A stretch of DNA of 64,000 nucleotides from Erythroxylum novogranatense (GCA_029891385.1 CM057224.1:28475005-28539004); one strand, 5' to 3'; shown: positions 22,567 to 35,300, counted from the stretch's first letter. A program made the numbers and translations. The notes: generated by a model from the letters alone, not told the origin.

Positions 22567-25074
22567 TGTAGCACCTCACTCCCGCGAGAACCGAAGTCGA
22601 CATCTACTGTGATATCCGAGCCCGTGACCCGCAAGGGTGGTATGCTAGAGCAGTCAATGCAGTTTAAAAACTCGGTAATGCATTTTTCTTTTAGAAATCA
22701 ATCGAGTGCGCGTAAATCGGTAAACAGTTTGGGCTCGCAATGTGAAAACATTTTCATATCAGATACTATTTCAGTACTCAACTCATTTCACATACATATA
22801 ATCATAGCCAAATTGGGCCCAATACAATAACAGTATTAATCTGTGAAAAATACAAATTTACACATATTAATCAGTATGACTCAAATGCAGACATGAAACC
22901 GATCCCGACTTCAAACTCTGCCACTCTTGCAGTACTCATACTCTCGTTTGTCTAACGGGGTACTCTTGAATCTCTGAAAAATAATTGCAATGTTGGGTGA
23001 GTTTGCGAACTCAATGAGAAACCATCATCGATGGTTCACTCAATTCATGCATATACAATCAATTTCCCAATTATCACATAATCACACAATAGCATTCTGA
23101 AATATCACATGCAATTTCATTTTCACATTTCACGATCAATCATATACATATCGATGCGCATGTGAAACTTTCATTTTCTTTTCGTTGTTGTGGACCGTGC
23201 GCTGGCTGTCGATGGCGGGCACATTGCGTTGAGCGATGGCTTCGAAAACATTGGGCTTGAAGCCCTGATACATTGAGCCTGAGGCTCTGAATACGTTGGA
23301 CCTGAGGTCCTGTGCGTTGAGCTTAAAGCTCTCATATACGTTGGGCGTGATATGCCCTGATACGGTGGTACTCCGGTCCTGGCCGCTTTTATCGATCATA
23401 CTTTTATGCATGCAATGCACATGCCCCAATTGCCAATTTCACATGCCAAATGTACATTCAATTTCACACATTTAACACTTCAATGACAAATCACCGATCC
23501 CTCGGACACCCTTGGTCCGCTCCCAAATCTAATTAATCATGTAACCCTCCATTTTATCCACATGGCATAAGTACAGAATTAAACACACAAATATTGAGGA
23601 ACCAACTAGGTTACTCACCTGAACTTTCGAGCTACTTTCCTGGAAAGCTCAGCAATATCCGTGGAATTGTCGTTCCATCGGAGCCTCTATAACAATCAAT
23701 TTATTTCCAATTACTGAAATGTACAATCAGAAATAATTTAATGACGTACATGAATTAATCAAAAGATGTACTATGCCTATTCATGACTTTCCCGGTGCTA
23801 AATCCCATATTCTACTTTCTTTTATTAACTTCTAACTTTTTACTCACTTTCTCAATAATGACTAATTTCAATTCAATAACATGATACGGAACTCCCCAAT
23901 TTCAATTCTAATATTCAGTCAATTTATCACAACATACTCGCTAGGGTATTATCTCACAGTCAACAACACTATTCTTTAAGTCAAATTCATCCTTTATGCT
24001 CAGCTCCTAAAATTCCCAGTAGCAATGAATTTACTTTCAAAGTCTCACATTATACCCCAATTACCAAGTACAATCTTTAGGTTGCAATATAATCACATTC
24101 TTAACTGTCTTTCACTAATTGCAATCTCAAAAACTTGAATTCAAACTCTCATTCATTTTCTCAATTGTAGACCTCTTTATCTAGATCACAACGAATCAAA
24201 CATCACCTCAATTGGAGGTCTACACCATTAATTATGCCTCTAAAACCAAACTATATTCATTCAGGAAAAACAACCTCTCCACGACGTGAGGACGTTCGTC
24301 GCGGCAACAAGGGGCGCTCGCCGCGGCGACAAGGATAGCTCGCCGCGGCGTGGAAGGCTTTGAGGCTCGCCGCGACGTGCTTCAGTAAGCTCGCCGCGGC
24401 GAGTAAAAGGAAGGCTTGTCGCGGCGAGACCTTCGCGTGAGCCGCGTCGAGGAACCGATCGTGCCCTAGGAGAGAAGAAGAGAATTTCTTTTCTCTTCAA
24501 TTCGAAATATAAAGCATTTATAAGTGATTTGTCCCATTTTTCTCTTAATACCAGTAACTCTGTTACTCTTTTCACGATCATTTCCAGTCCGATTTATCTC
24601 CGAATTTCGATGACTCGACAAATAAAATTCCTAAAATCATATTTTTAAATTTCCATAGCCATTGGACAATTATTTCAGCACTAAGTAGTCAATCTGTCCG
24701 ACACTCGAAAAAATTTCCAGTCCGGACTTTTTCTCCCGAATTTTCCAGAAAATTTTCGAAGAGTCACTATCAATTAGCAATTGCTCTAGAACATTTCACA
24801 TCTTCAAACCCAATTCTTTCGAAATTCCCAATTATTCCCCAATTCTCCTTAGGTCAAAAGCAAACCTAATTATTCACAATTTCACAATTCATAACCGTAT
24901 CACAATTAAATGCCGGGAAAAGTCATGAATACATGTACCTATGTGTGCATATGCCAAATGACTCAATCCTCTACAATTAGAGGCCAAATGAATGTTCAGT
25001 CGATATTATGCGGTAAAATCCTATCCCGTCCCAAATTACCCATTTAACCTTCCCATCGGTAACGGGATGTTACA
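22567..25074 (-). repeat. 5' LTR of element D, 2508 bp, internally deleted
   Basis: The ends match the left LTR. A deletion near 24446 joins the CpG-rich segment directly to sequence corresponding to about 18405. The palindrome array is at 23231-23357, with the first word mutated and a sixth word (GGGCGTGATATGCCC) at 23343-23357. The 106-codon antisense frame at 24261-24581 is a product of the CpG-rich repeats. Confidence 0.9.
23231..23357. repeat. Phased palindrome array (element D, right LTR)
   Basis: Words start at 23231 (damaged), 23253, 23275, 23298, 23319 and 23343, at steps of 21-24 bp. Four are identical to the left LTR words. Confidence 0.85.
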
Positions 25075-26844
25075 ATGTGTAGCATATTTTGTTATTCGAT
25101 GCATATCATATAATGCATGTCCTGATAAAGGTGTTGTGATCGGAGTAGCCAGTCTAAAAGGGCTTTAAGCTCAGAATTCTGCACGTAGAGCTTTGCTCCG
25201 TGATTTTTGTTTCTAACTGAGCCTAATGGCCAGTACCTTTATCTGTATCGGAAAGGCACTTGATCACAACAAATGGTATCGAATTTGGAGATTTTATATT
25301 ATGCAATGAGGTTCCACATCAGAAATTAAGATTCACTGCATTGCAGCATACCAAACTGATTTTTGTATGCATAGAGACAATTAGTCTCATGAGTTGAATG
25401 TTTGATATATGATTTGAAATTTATTGAAATAGCCATTGCTTTGAAAGCTTGGAGACACTATTGGTGTAGTGAAACATTTTGGATTTTATATTTAGATAAA
25501 TAAAGTTTAAGGTACTTATTGAGTTTGAAATAATTTTTGTACGAGACTGCGACAATAGACAGAAGTATTGAAGGACTATAGGTATTCAAATGAATACTAA
25601 TTTGGTAAAACTAGTGTACATATTTGTTGCTTGACCAGAAAATTCAATAAAGGAATAGTACAAATTCAGATATTGTGGTTACTAAATCTAGTGCAATGAA
25701 GAGCATAGAATATTGAGTTGATTTTTGGGCAAATCAAAGTACTATTAGCAAACGAAGGTAAAATCAGTTTTGCATGAGCAGATTAGCAAAGCCCAACTTG
25801 AGGATTCAGAAATTATGAATTTTATTGAGGAAATTGGAAGTCGATAATGAATATGAATGTTGAGTTGAACAGGAAAAGAGTACCATGTGATTGTAATATG
25901 AAGTTTGTGTGCTCAATAAAGATTATTGAGTAAAAGATTGTCAGGGATAGCACAAATAACAACCTATGCTATACATCCTAGTAGGAATTCGATGAAATAA
26001 TGTTTAAAGTGACTACATGTAATTATGCGAACAGTCTTAACTTTTAGGGATACGTCTCCTCAAAGTTTATAGTTTGGAGTTCATAGAAAATGAGGTCAAT
26101 GTTTAGTTTTAATTGACTTGAAGCATAACATTCAATATCATTGTGATATCATTCGAAGCTCATATAAGATGTTACATGACAGAATGAGTCAACCACCTTT
26201 ATATTTGGGTGAATAAGGCCTAAAAATAGTTTAAGGCCAGAAGTGATAGGAGACGTTTATAATAAGTGAAATTGATGTGTATTAGAATTAAGTGACTCAA
26301 GAAAGAAGAATGAATTAGGAAAAGCAACACCGAAGATTTTAAATAAAATAAGATAGAGACATGAGTTAAGTGTATTAACACTAAAGAGATGAATTGCTTC
26401 TGAGAGTATCACCTTGCTAAGGTGTACTCAGGTTAGGAAAAGGGTGAGTTAAGCTCGACATAAAATTGTCCATATGAAAATTTTGTAAGAAAAGGACCAT
26501 TAACATGAGTTTGTAACACCGACAAGATGTCTTATATATTTTAAGTATGATATGTGAGTGTGATAAGAAATAGTGATATGATCTGACCTAGATGTAATGT
26601 CAGAACTAGAAGTGAAAATTTTGAAGTATCCAAAATTTATTGAGGAGACAGACAAGGTTGTGTGATATCTGAATAAGTAACGGAAAAATTGATTGATTCC
26701 GTCGACTATAGTTAAGTAAAAGAAATTATTCAAGTGATAATGCCAAATGGGAAATAGTAGAGAATATGATGAAAACATACCCCTACCTATTTGATCAATC
26801 AGGTAAGAATTTCGAGGACGAAATTCTTGTTAGGAGGGGAGAGT
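25075..26844 (+). mobile_element. Gypsy C interior, right part
   Basis: It starts with the second atgtg copy. The first 200 bp (to about 25290) resemble the C LTR segment 13330-13530, including acgtagagctttgctccgtga-like words, which is unexpected inside an interior and may come from an older LTR fragment. The rest is an unreadable, probably decayed pol region whose last 35 codons are recognisable (see 26742-26849). It ends in the purine tract ttaggaggggagagt. Confidence 0.7.
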
Positions 26845-26849
26845 TGTGA
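26742..26849 (+). pseudogene. Remnant of the chromovirus pol C-terminus in element C
   Basis: A short open frame reads AKWEIVENMMKTYPYLF, then a KNFEDEI word, and runs through the purine tract to a TGA formed at the LTR start. This matches the end of Tekay/Del-type pol after the chromodomain, and the intact version in this window is at 60699-60850. It is the only pol sequence I could recognise in C, and it places the C/D family in the chromovirus group by inference. Confidence 0.65.
26808..26825 (+). promoter_or_regulatory. Conserved aatttcgaggacgaaatt word before the purine tract
   Basis: This 18-bp near-palindrome (arms AATTTCG and CGAAATT) is identical in C (here), D (19058-19075, - strand) and the Tekay element (60705-60722, - strand), although C and D have lost almost all other coding sequence. 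In Tekay it encodes NFEDEI. A cis role is possible but unproven. Confidence 0.55.
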
Positions 26850-28824
26850 CATCTCGTTACCCATGTGAGGGATAAAATTGTGAATTACGAGAATTATTGA
26901 GAAATTAGAAAGTGCAATTCATGTTTATGCTAAATTTGATATGCACAATTTTTGCACATTAATATGATTGTACATGCATTCATGACATTTTTCTGGGTAT
27001 AATTAAGTTGTTAATGCGATTAAAATGTGGTTTGGCAATTTTGGTATATTTAGAATATTTCAAATTTTTTGTTGAATTTTTAGAAAAATATTGAAATTTG
27101 GACCAATCTTATTGAGACACGTGGACTGATCATTTAGTGACAAATGACCTACATGCAAAGGTGACATATGGCAGTATGGAATATCGACATGTGTAGGATG
27201 TGCAATGTAGGCTCGTAGTGTATAGACTTCGATATAACTCATTCCTCCGTTGTTTTCTCTTCACCGAATGCATTGTTGAAAAATCTTCTTCTGGTTTTAC
27301 CAAAAGCCGATCATCAGTCGTTATTGTTGTGTCAGTGATTCACTCTCACTGCTGGGAAATATTGTTTAAGCAAGTAAGTTTACAGTATATATATATATAC
27401 ATGCATGTGAAGTTACACGGTGTAGTCTCGGTGAATGCATATATTAGAGGATTGTTTTGAGAATAAGAATTGTTTAATATAGTGTTCAATGAACTCTAGA
27501 TTGAATGATGCGTATATACCCTGTTCGGATTTTGATGTTTTAAATGAATCTTGAATTTGATCTTATGTAAATGATTCGAATTGGATTAGGAGTTAAATGG
27601 AGTGAAGTTTTAGAGATTATTTTGGGTATAGAAGTGAAAAATCTGGAAAAAGAAATCGGGGAAGACGAGTTTCAGAACCAGACGTCGCGACGTGTAGCTT
27701 ATTTTGTTTATTCGTTGCGGAGTCCATTTTTATCCTCTCCGCGACTCATTCCTCTTTGTATGTCGTGACGTAGGAGACCCCCCCTTGAACTTGTCGCGGA
27801 GAACGTTGCAAAAATCCCGAGAAAAAATGAATTTTGGGTTGTTCGTCGCGACGTCACTTTTTGTCCTCGTCGCGACGAACAACCCCTCCTTCGACTGCTC
27901 GAACATCCTTTCGTATTTTGACCATAACTTTCTCTATACTGATCCAAATTGGGTGATTTTTTATAAACTAGAGAGATAGGGATATAACGTTTATGAAGAA
28001 ATGAAGTTTTAATTATGTCTCTAAGAGTTTCAATTTTTGGTTGGAAGTTGAGATATGAATTCTGCTGGAACTTATGAACCATATAGAATATTTTGAGGAT
28101 ATCTCTTGGTATACTGATTCAAATTAAATGATTTTGGTGTCTTTAGAAAGCTATGGAAAGTTGACCCGAATATGTTTTATAGGAAAAATCCGAAGTGGTC
28201 AATGAAGCTATGAAATTATTTTACATTGTTTGGTCCAATTCAATTGTAATTATATATGGTATTAACGAGGAATTGATATCTGAATGATTTCGATAAGGAT
28301 CGCGTCTTTATACCCTGGAATTGTCATTGAACATGCATTGTGCATACATTCTATACATTGATTTGCATGAAAGAACCACTTGTGTATTTATGCAAAAATG
28401 TGATAATTGTGAATGTGCTTTGTATATTTTAGAGGAGCATATCGGACGCCAATCGGACATTGCTGGACCATCCAAGCAATAGCTTATTGGAGCGTACTGT
28501 GAGTCAACCTAGATGATTTCCTAGGATTGATTGGTTTGATTTGTTTACAACTTCCCATATTATTAAATTTCTTGCGATTTGCTTATGAATTCCGGACTTT
28601 AATTGTCCAAGGAGATCAATTTTCGGGAATGTATTGGAAGTGCTTTGATTGTGGCTTTGTGTGCTCTGAAATTCTGAATATTATGTGAATTCTCAACGGA
28701 AGTTGAATGCCCGACTTAGGTCCGATGATTATGAGTTTTGTATAAGCACCATATGTGATTGCTATGTAAGCCATATTCAGTTTTGATGCATTGGAAGTGT
28801 TCGGAATTGATGTGGAATCCTTTA
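26845..28824 (+). repeat. 3' LTR of element C, truncated
   Basis: It starts TGTGACATCTCG after the purine tract and follows the 5' LTR closely, minus two internal stretches. The match breaks off at the word atccttta (28817-28824), equivalent to 13227-13234, after which sequence is copia B. About 1 kb of LTR 3' end is missing, so the second target duplication of C cannot be seen. Confidence 0.88.
28817..28824. other. 8-bp microhomology junction, gypsy C LTR to copia B
   Basis: The word atccttta is present at the breakpoint in both parents: the C LTR (13227-13234) and copia B1 (10265-10272). From here to 29642 the sequence repeats 10265-11089. Confidence 0.8.
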
Positions 28825-29289
28825 CTAGCCTGTCAAGTCTTTTCTAATTGATACGACCCATTTTTAAGTGCCACAGATACTTTGAATTAATGCTAGAGAT
28901 TTTGGATTGTCTTGGTTTTATCAATTCTGTGGTGTTTAGTGAGTCTTTCATAGGTTACATAAAAACAATCCTTTGTTTAGTTATCGTATCACAAATAAAA
29001 TCCTTATTCTCATATATTGAAACAACCTTTTCAAAATATAAGGAATAACCAGATTTTATTAGACAAAAAACAGAAATCATGTTCCTTACAATCATTGGCA
29101 TGTAATAAACATCCTCCAAATATAACCTATGACCACTAGAAAGTCCAAGATAACTTCTCCCACCGATTACTTTGAAACATAGGAACCATCTGCTATCTTA
29201 ACTTGAAACTGGCCTTTTGGTAGTCTTTTCCTTTACTGGAACCCGTGCAAAGAATTACAAACATGGTTAGTGGCTCCTGAATCTAATAT
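28825..29289 (-). pseudogene. Copia B2 pre-integrase and protease region
   Basis: This is a second copy, roughly 96% alike by eye, of 10273-10740: a KRLDRL-type pre-integrase stretch, a hydrophobic NISVF block and the protease with an ILDSGATNHVC site near 29260-29285. It has its own indels, so it does not derive from the same degraded copy without further change. Confidence 0.8.
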
Positions 29290-29583
29290 CTAAGATGTAG
29301 ATAAATCTGCCACATTTCTAGTTCCTAACAAACCTAGGAAGCCCATACCTTGTTTGCTTTTGAGGTACTCTAGGTAGACTGGACAGTTTCTTTTCCAGTG
29401 GCCCATCTCATCACAATGGAAACACTTTCCTTTGATGTTCTCTTTGGCCTTCTTTTTCATAGATTTGGCCTTGACCCCTGTTTGGGCCTTCTTTTTCATT
29501 GGACCCTTCTTCTTTTCCTTGCCCTTACCCTTGGGCTTAGAAGAAGAAGCTACATTAACCGGCCCGTTAGCCTTAATATTCAA
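29290..29583 (-). pseudogene. Copia B2 gag C-terminal part with intact zinc knuckle
   Basis: The frame holds a Lys-rich stretch (KGKGKEKKKG), then CFHCDEMGHWKRNC, which fits CX2CX4HX4C, then a YLEYLKSKQG and a GTRNVADL block leading into the protease. The knuckle binds element RNA for packaging. The Met at the start of the open frame is internal to gag, not its start. The frame ends where the region around 29585 has a small deletion compared with B1 and B3. Confidence 0.85.
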
Positions 29584-30159
29584 TATCTCCTCCGTGCTCG
29601 GAGGTATTCATCAACTCACTCAAGGTGTAATGCTTGTTGTTGAGCTCATAGTCCAACTTAAACTGCTGAAAAGAAGAGTTTAAGCTATTGATGATCATAA
29701 TCATCTGCGTGTCGCATCCATATCTCGCTCAAGCATCTCGGCCTCGGTGACCGCAGAGATTACCTTCATCATGTAATCCCTTTTGGTTCACCATGTTTAC
29801 ATGCGAGATTATTAAAGGTTTGGATAGCTTTCACTCTTGCAAACCTAGTCCTCACACCAAACATCTCATGTAGGTGATGGACCATTACCTAGCGATTTTC
29901 ATACAAGCAATTTGCTTTTGCATCATGCCATGACGAAGCGAATATAACACTTAGTAGTCTTGTCAGCATTCTGCCAACGCTCATGTTGTTGGACTTGCTC
30001 AGGAGTTGAATCTCCACTTGAGGGTGTAGGCTCATTTTCAGTTAACACCCATGAAATACGTTCATATTGAAGAACAATGTCAAGGTTACGTCTCCATTCA
30101 TTAAAATTGTCTCCGTTTTCCAATTTGTTATTTGTCAAGAGCAGGGTGAGTGGATTCAT
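29584..30159 (-). pseudogene. Copia B2 gag N-terminal part
   Basis: The start codon at 30159 opens MNPLTLLLTNNKLENGDNF, then a WRRNLDIVLQYE block, typical of the N-terminus of copia gag; the frame is open to 29923. The stretch 29584-29922 is the middle of gag, readable only in pieces (for example a SLNSSFQQFKLDYELNNK block near 29640-29690). The true gag start is supported by position about 1.5 kb after the primer-binding site. B3 has the same start near 50030. Confidence 0.82.
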
Positions 30160-31650
30160 TTTGTGGTTGATAATGTCTGAAAATATAAATTATTAAAACA
30201 TGAGCATCCTAGTCAACAATTTATGGAACTTTGTATAAAATCATGATGCATGTATGCATGATGATAGATTTAACAAAACTTAAAAAATTAAAACATTATA
30301 CGACGATTATTTTTCTTATCTATAACAGACTAAGTGACGGTGGGCCATCTTATCCGTTAAAAGAAAAACTGGGACCCTCCCACTCAAAAACTACCAAGCA
30401 TCTCATGCCCAATTTTTTAAGAAGCATCTTAATTTGGTCCATACTTTTACCAACAGAGCTACGGTGGGCAGTTTATCGATAAAAAATGTTGAGTGTTTAA
30501 CCATTTGATTCATTCACTAAAGATACCTACAAACCATGTCTCGGTGGGAGGTCACATTTGCTATCATTAAGTGGACTTATCCTTAAGGAGACCCAAACCA
30601 TGCAAGATCTAGGATCTATGCCCTCCGATGGGGAGTAACACTTCACCACATACAAACGGGTCATCATTTGGAGACCGTGGACTCTCACAGGAGCATCCTC
30701 TCCCACTCAATCTTTTTGGGCTTTAAGTTTTAAAAACCATCTTGTCTAAATACAATTTATTATCCATCCTATATTGTTTCATTATATATATCATACATAA
30801 TGAATACATGGCAAAGCCTAGGGTTGGAAATTTTCTAAATGACATGTAATCACATAATATCACATATTATAAGCATTCATTTCTCCATTCATCACATGAA
30901 CTAATAAAGCCACTTTTGATTGTCCATTATAGAAAAATTAAATAATTACAAGCCTTTTAGGCCCAAAATATTCTTATTGGACTTGGATCTTCCTCTTCGA
31001 ACTCTTCACAAACATGATCTGGCCCATTCGGTAAACAAAATGTAATGGCATATATGAAAATCGAATTTTGTCACTTTGAAAAATAAAATTCCAACACCAG
31101 ATTTTTAGAAAACCAAATCTTTGTTTTGACAAAAAATTCCAGTACTAGTTTTCATTAAAAATGAAGCTCATTTCATGAAAATAAAAAACCAGCACTTAGT
31201 ATTTTAATAAAACCAAAATTTGATTTTTTGAAACAAAAATCCAGCACTTGTTTTTACAATAAAAACCGAAAAGTGATCCATTGAAACAAAATTCCAGCAA
31301 CTCTGTTTTCACAAAACTTATGCCAATACACAAAAGGATACACCGAAAATTTTACCTTTCCATTTCTTCAATCCATGGCTGCTCCATCTTCATCATTACA
31401 TCAATTTGTACATTAAAAAATCAAAGAAAATGGAAAAAAGAAACCAAGGAGGAAACATGGTGATGATAGACCACCCTCCTTGTTACAACCAATGAAGAAA
31501 TCTTACAAGGTAAATTTAACTTCTATGGACAACCAAAAGAGCAAACATACACCATGTATATTTCTATCACATAAAAATATGCAGTTTACACTAAAAGATT
31601 GCCAACCCATGCATCCAATATATAGGAACCGAAATCATGCTTTAGAAACT
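30160..31650 (-). other. Copia B2 untranslated leader, 1.5 kb
   Basis: There is no convincing gene between the primer-binding site and the gag start. A block at 30300-30770 is well matched in B3 at 50166-50638, while 31075-31315 holds an imperfect tandem repeat. Frames such as 31480-31812 (110 codons) show no recognisable domain. A long leader of this kind may carry packaging or translation signals; that is inference. Confidence 0.7.
31075..31315. repeat. Imperfect tandem repeat in copia B2 leader
   Basis: About four units of 50-60 bp contain aaaattccagcac-like words, then a gttttca-like and an aaaaacc-like stretch. Units differ by several bases. Confidence 0.65.
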
Positions 31651-31663
31651 GGCTCTGATACCA
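31651..31663 (-). other. Primer-binding site of copia B2
   Basis: On the - strand TGGTATCAGAGCC follows the LTR end (CCAACA plus two bases). This is the initiator-Met tRNA type site. Confidence 0.88.
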
Positions 31664-32314
31664 ATTGTTGGATCGGAAAAAGAAAACATGCTTTGTTTGG
31701 AAAAATGGTAGATTTTAAAACTTTTAAGAAATCATTACTTGCAGCGGAAGCAACAAATCCAAATCAACATGCCAATCCATACATGATATGGTATAAGGAT
31801 AATAAAATATAAACAAGATCAGGAGTATTACCGACTCCTTCGCTACAGCTTTAAATCCTCGTTGCGCTATCCTCTCCTTCTTCGTGTATCCAAATCCTTT
31901 GCCTTTGACTCTTTTCCTTTAGCAATCTACTTTCTCCTTATTGTAGTATCCTCAACCAATTAGATTTACCACCTGTTCTTCAAGGACAATTAGGTTAACA
32001 AAATCCTTTGGTGGGAAAGGAGAAGAAATGTTTGGAGGAGATTTTCTTCGAAGAAGAAGAAGCAAAATTGAAACTCTTTCAATTGGTATTTTCGATTCTC
32101 TCTTTCATGAAAGGAGAGAAGGTGTAAAGAACATGCAAGAACTCTTTCTTGCCTACCAATTTCGTATATGCATGGATGGAAGGAGAGAGAGGCATCAAAT
32201 GCATCACTTCTTTCATTAATCACTCATAAAATAGCCAATAAATGAGATTATCTTCATTTATCTTTATGATGGCTATTTGAAAAGACCGTAACCTAAAATT
32301 CAATACCTAATTTC

Positions 32315-32319
32315 AGTTT
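32315..32319. repeat. Target-site duplication of solo LTR 2, left copy
   Basis: The left flank agttt matches the right flank ggttt (35440-35444) with one change; B1 has an unbroken cggtttttcc at the same place (near 3364). Confidence 0.75.
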
Positions 32320-35300
32320 TGTAACATTCCATCCCCGATAGGAAGGTTATATTGGTAAATTGGGACATGCTAGTTGATTGCATTGCATATTTTGATGTGA
32401 ACATTTATTTGACCTCTCATTTTAGAGGAATGAGTCTTTTTGCATATGCACATATAGGTACATGCATTTCTAACATTCTCGGCATTTAATTGTGAAAATG
32501 ATATGATTGATCATTTATTGGGAATTATGGAATATTTGGGTTTGAACGATTCAATTGGGACTGTATTAAAATGATCGCCAGTTGATAGTGAACCTTAGTA
32601 AATATTTCTGAAGATTTTGGGAGTGAATGTCCGAACCGGAAATTTTTCGAGTAACGGGCCGATTGATTGTATAGCACTTGAATATCTGTCCAATGGCCAT
32701 GGAAAATTAGATGTACGATTTTTAGAAATTAATATGTTGAGCCATTGAAAATTGGAGATGAATTGGACTGGAAATAATTTGTGAAAAGAACAAGGAGCTT
32801 TATGTGTATTTGAGGAAAAAGGCTAATAGCTTAAGATCAACCCCCTTTAAATGCCTTAGGTTTTAACTTTTTGCATAAAACTTGTTTTTCCCCCCTTTAA
32901 GGCATGATTTCTTCTCCTTCGATCGATCCTCCTTCTTCCTCTTGGTGATCTTCGATCTTTGCCTCTCCTCTTGCTTGTTCCCTTCTTATTGTAAAGAACA
33001 ACCGTAAGCCTTGAAAAGATGAAGTTTTGTGTGGCTATGGGAGAGAACCAAAGGTGTTAGGGCTTGGAGAAGCAAATTTCAGAAATTTGCGAAGGAGAGC
33101 TTGATTTGGTAAGTGATTTCTGTATATGTTGTTTATTAGTGAGTTTGATACATTTATAATGGTTATTGTGAAAGATTGGGGTAGTTATGGGTGAGTTATG
33201 GAGGTTTTAGAGAGAGAAAGGTGGAAAATTCGTCGGAGAAGACGATCGGACCTCGCGCGTCATGACGTGTCTTTGAGAACCTCGTCATGACGAAAAAACG
33301 ATTACTACCATGGCGAGCATGGTTGAAACGTCATGGCGGCGTGCAAATTCTACCGCGTCGAGCCCTTTCTTATGCGTCGTGGCGAGCCCCATAAAAGCTG
33401 TTACGCACAATGACGACTCAAGCATACGACGAGTGTTCCTTGCATGCAGCGAGGATATTTCTCGATTTGATTTAGTTTGATTTTTGGGGCATAACTAATG
33501 GTGTAGACCTCAATTGAGGTGATTCTTGATTAGTTATAAACTAGAGAGGGTCTACAATTGAGGTAAAGAAAGAAAGTTTGAAATCAAATGAGTGAGACCT
33601 TAAATATTGAATGAGAGTTGGGTTTAGATTGCTATTACAACCTAAAGGTTGTTTCGTGATCATTGGAGTATAATTGTGAGATTTCTAAATTTAAGGAAAT
33701 GCTTTTGGGGTTTTAGAAACTGAGCTTAATGGGTGAATTTTGATCTAGAGAATAGTGAAACTGATTTTGAGGTCTTCCTTGAGAATACCCTAATGGGTAT
33801 AACTTGGTAAATTGACTGAATGTTAGAAATGAAATGAATCATTATGGATCAATTGAGTAAATAGTTAATTTTGAAAAAGAAAGTAGAAATTGGGAAAGAG
33901 CGCCGGGAAGGTCATGAATAGGCATAGTACATATTTTATTTAAGACATGTGCATCATTGAATCTTTCTGATTATGCAATTAGTAATGAATGACCATTTGA
34001 CTGTTCTAGAGGCACCGTTGGAACAACATTTCCACGGATATTGCTGGGACTTTCAAGCGGTAGCTCGGAAGTACAGGTGAGTAACCTAGTTGGTTCCTCA
34101 ATTTTTAACTGTTAAATGTTCTGTAAACTGTCTGTGAATATGAATTGTTATGTTTGAAATCTCGGATCGAAGGTTCGAGGGATTGAGTGATTGGATATGC
34201 TAATATGATTGGTTGTGAATGCTTCTATGGGAAAAATGTGAATGTATGGTAGAGTGGAATTGGAAATGATATGATTGCTTCCAATAAATTGTTTCTGATT
34301 GTATGTGGTAAATGAATTCCATAATTGATTGATTAACAACGGTTGTGACTGGAGCTGCTACCGAGAGCTACAACCTCAACGCAACAGGGTCTCGAGCCCA
34401 ACGTAATTCAGAGCCACAGGCTCATCGTATCAGGGCTTCAAGCCCACCGTAAATTTAGAGCCACAGGCTCACTGTTAATGTGCCCGAAAAGGGACAGACG
34501 CATTTGCATCCCTCGAGTAGGGGCGAAGCAAAACCGTGAGGGTGGCCCACTACGCTAAAGCGGACAATATCGAAGGGTGGAAGTGCATTCCCTGAGGGCT
34601 CTCCTCCCCCTAAGACACGTTCTTGAATCATTCCTTTGTTAAAGCGCTCGATCCAAATCGAATAAAAAGGAAAAATGGATAATAATGGGAAAAGATTATA
34701 TGTATGGATTAAATTGTGAATTAAGAAAAAGGGTTAAATGCTCATAATTATGGGATGATTGATTTGCAAAATTTCTGAGTTCTGTGATTGCATGAGAACC
34801 TGATAATTGTTATATGATGATATTGAATGTGAAATTGACTGGAATTGTGAATTGCTTGCGATATGCATGAATTGGGTGAACCATCGATGATGATTTCTCA
34901 TTGAGTTTGCAAACTCACCTAAAATTGCATCTATTTTTCAGGAATAGAAGAATACCCCGTTAGGTCAACGGGAGTATGCTTACAGCTTTCAAGTGACAGA
35001 TAGAGATCGGGATCAGTTCACGTCTGCATTTATATCATTATGTTATTGTGTAAAATTGTATTTCTGCAAGTTCTGCAGAATAGTGCTTTTTATTGTGGTG
35101 GGTCCTAATTGGTTAATGTTGTATTTGTAATGTGACCCCTGCAATTATTAAGGAAAATCATTGGGCCCAGTTTGATTTTGGATTTCTGTATATGAAATGA
35201 TTGAGCGCTTTTGAGTGCCTTTTTATGACTGAAATTGTGATATGATTGAAAATGTTTTCATATTCAAGCGGGTCCAAATCGTTTACTGAATTCCGCGTAT

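Larger units (their letters stand above)
16161..25074 (-). mobile_element. Gypsy element D, complete but non-coding, 8914 bp
   Basis: This is a full element on the - strand with two LTRs, a primer-binding site next to the right LTR (tggtatcagagccc on the - strand, near 22550-22563), a purine tract next to the left LTR, and a perfect 5-bp target duplication. The interior is only 3528 bp and has no recognisable gag-pol, so D must have been mobilised by proteins from another element. The LTRs are alike, with scattered differences, so it is among the younger insertions here. It lies inside element C of the same wider family. Confidence 0.92.

Noticed and set aside
31480..31812. A 110-codon frame in the copia B2 leader as a possible host or accessory gene
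   Set aside because: No recognisable domain; it ends across the primer-binding site into the LTR.
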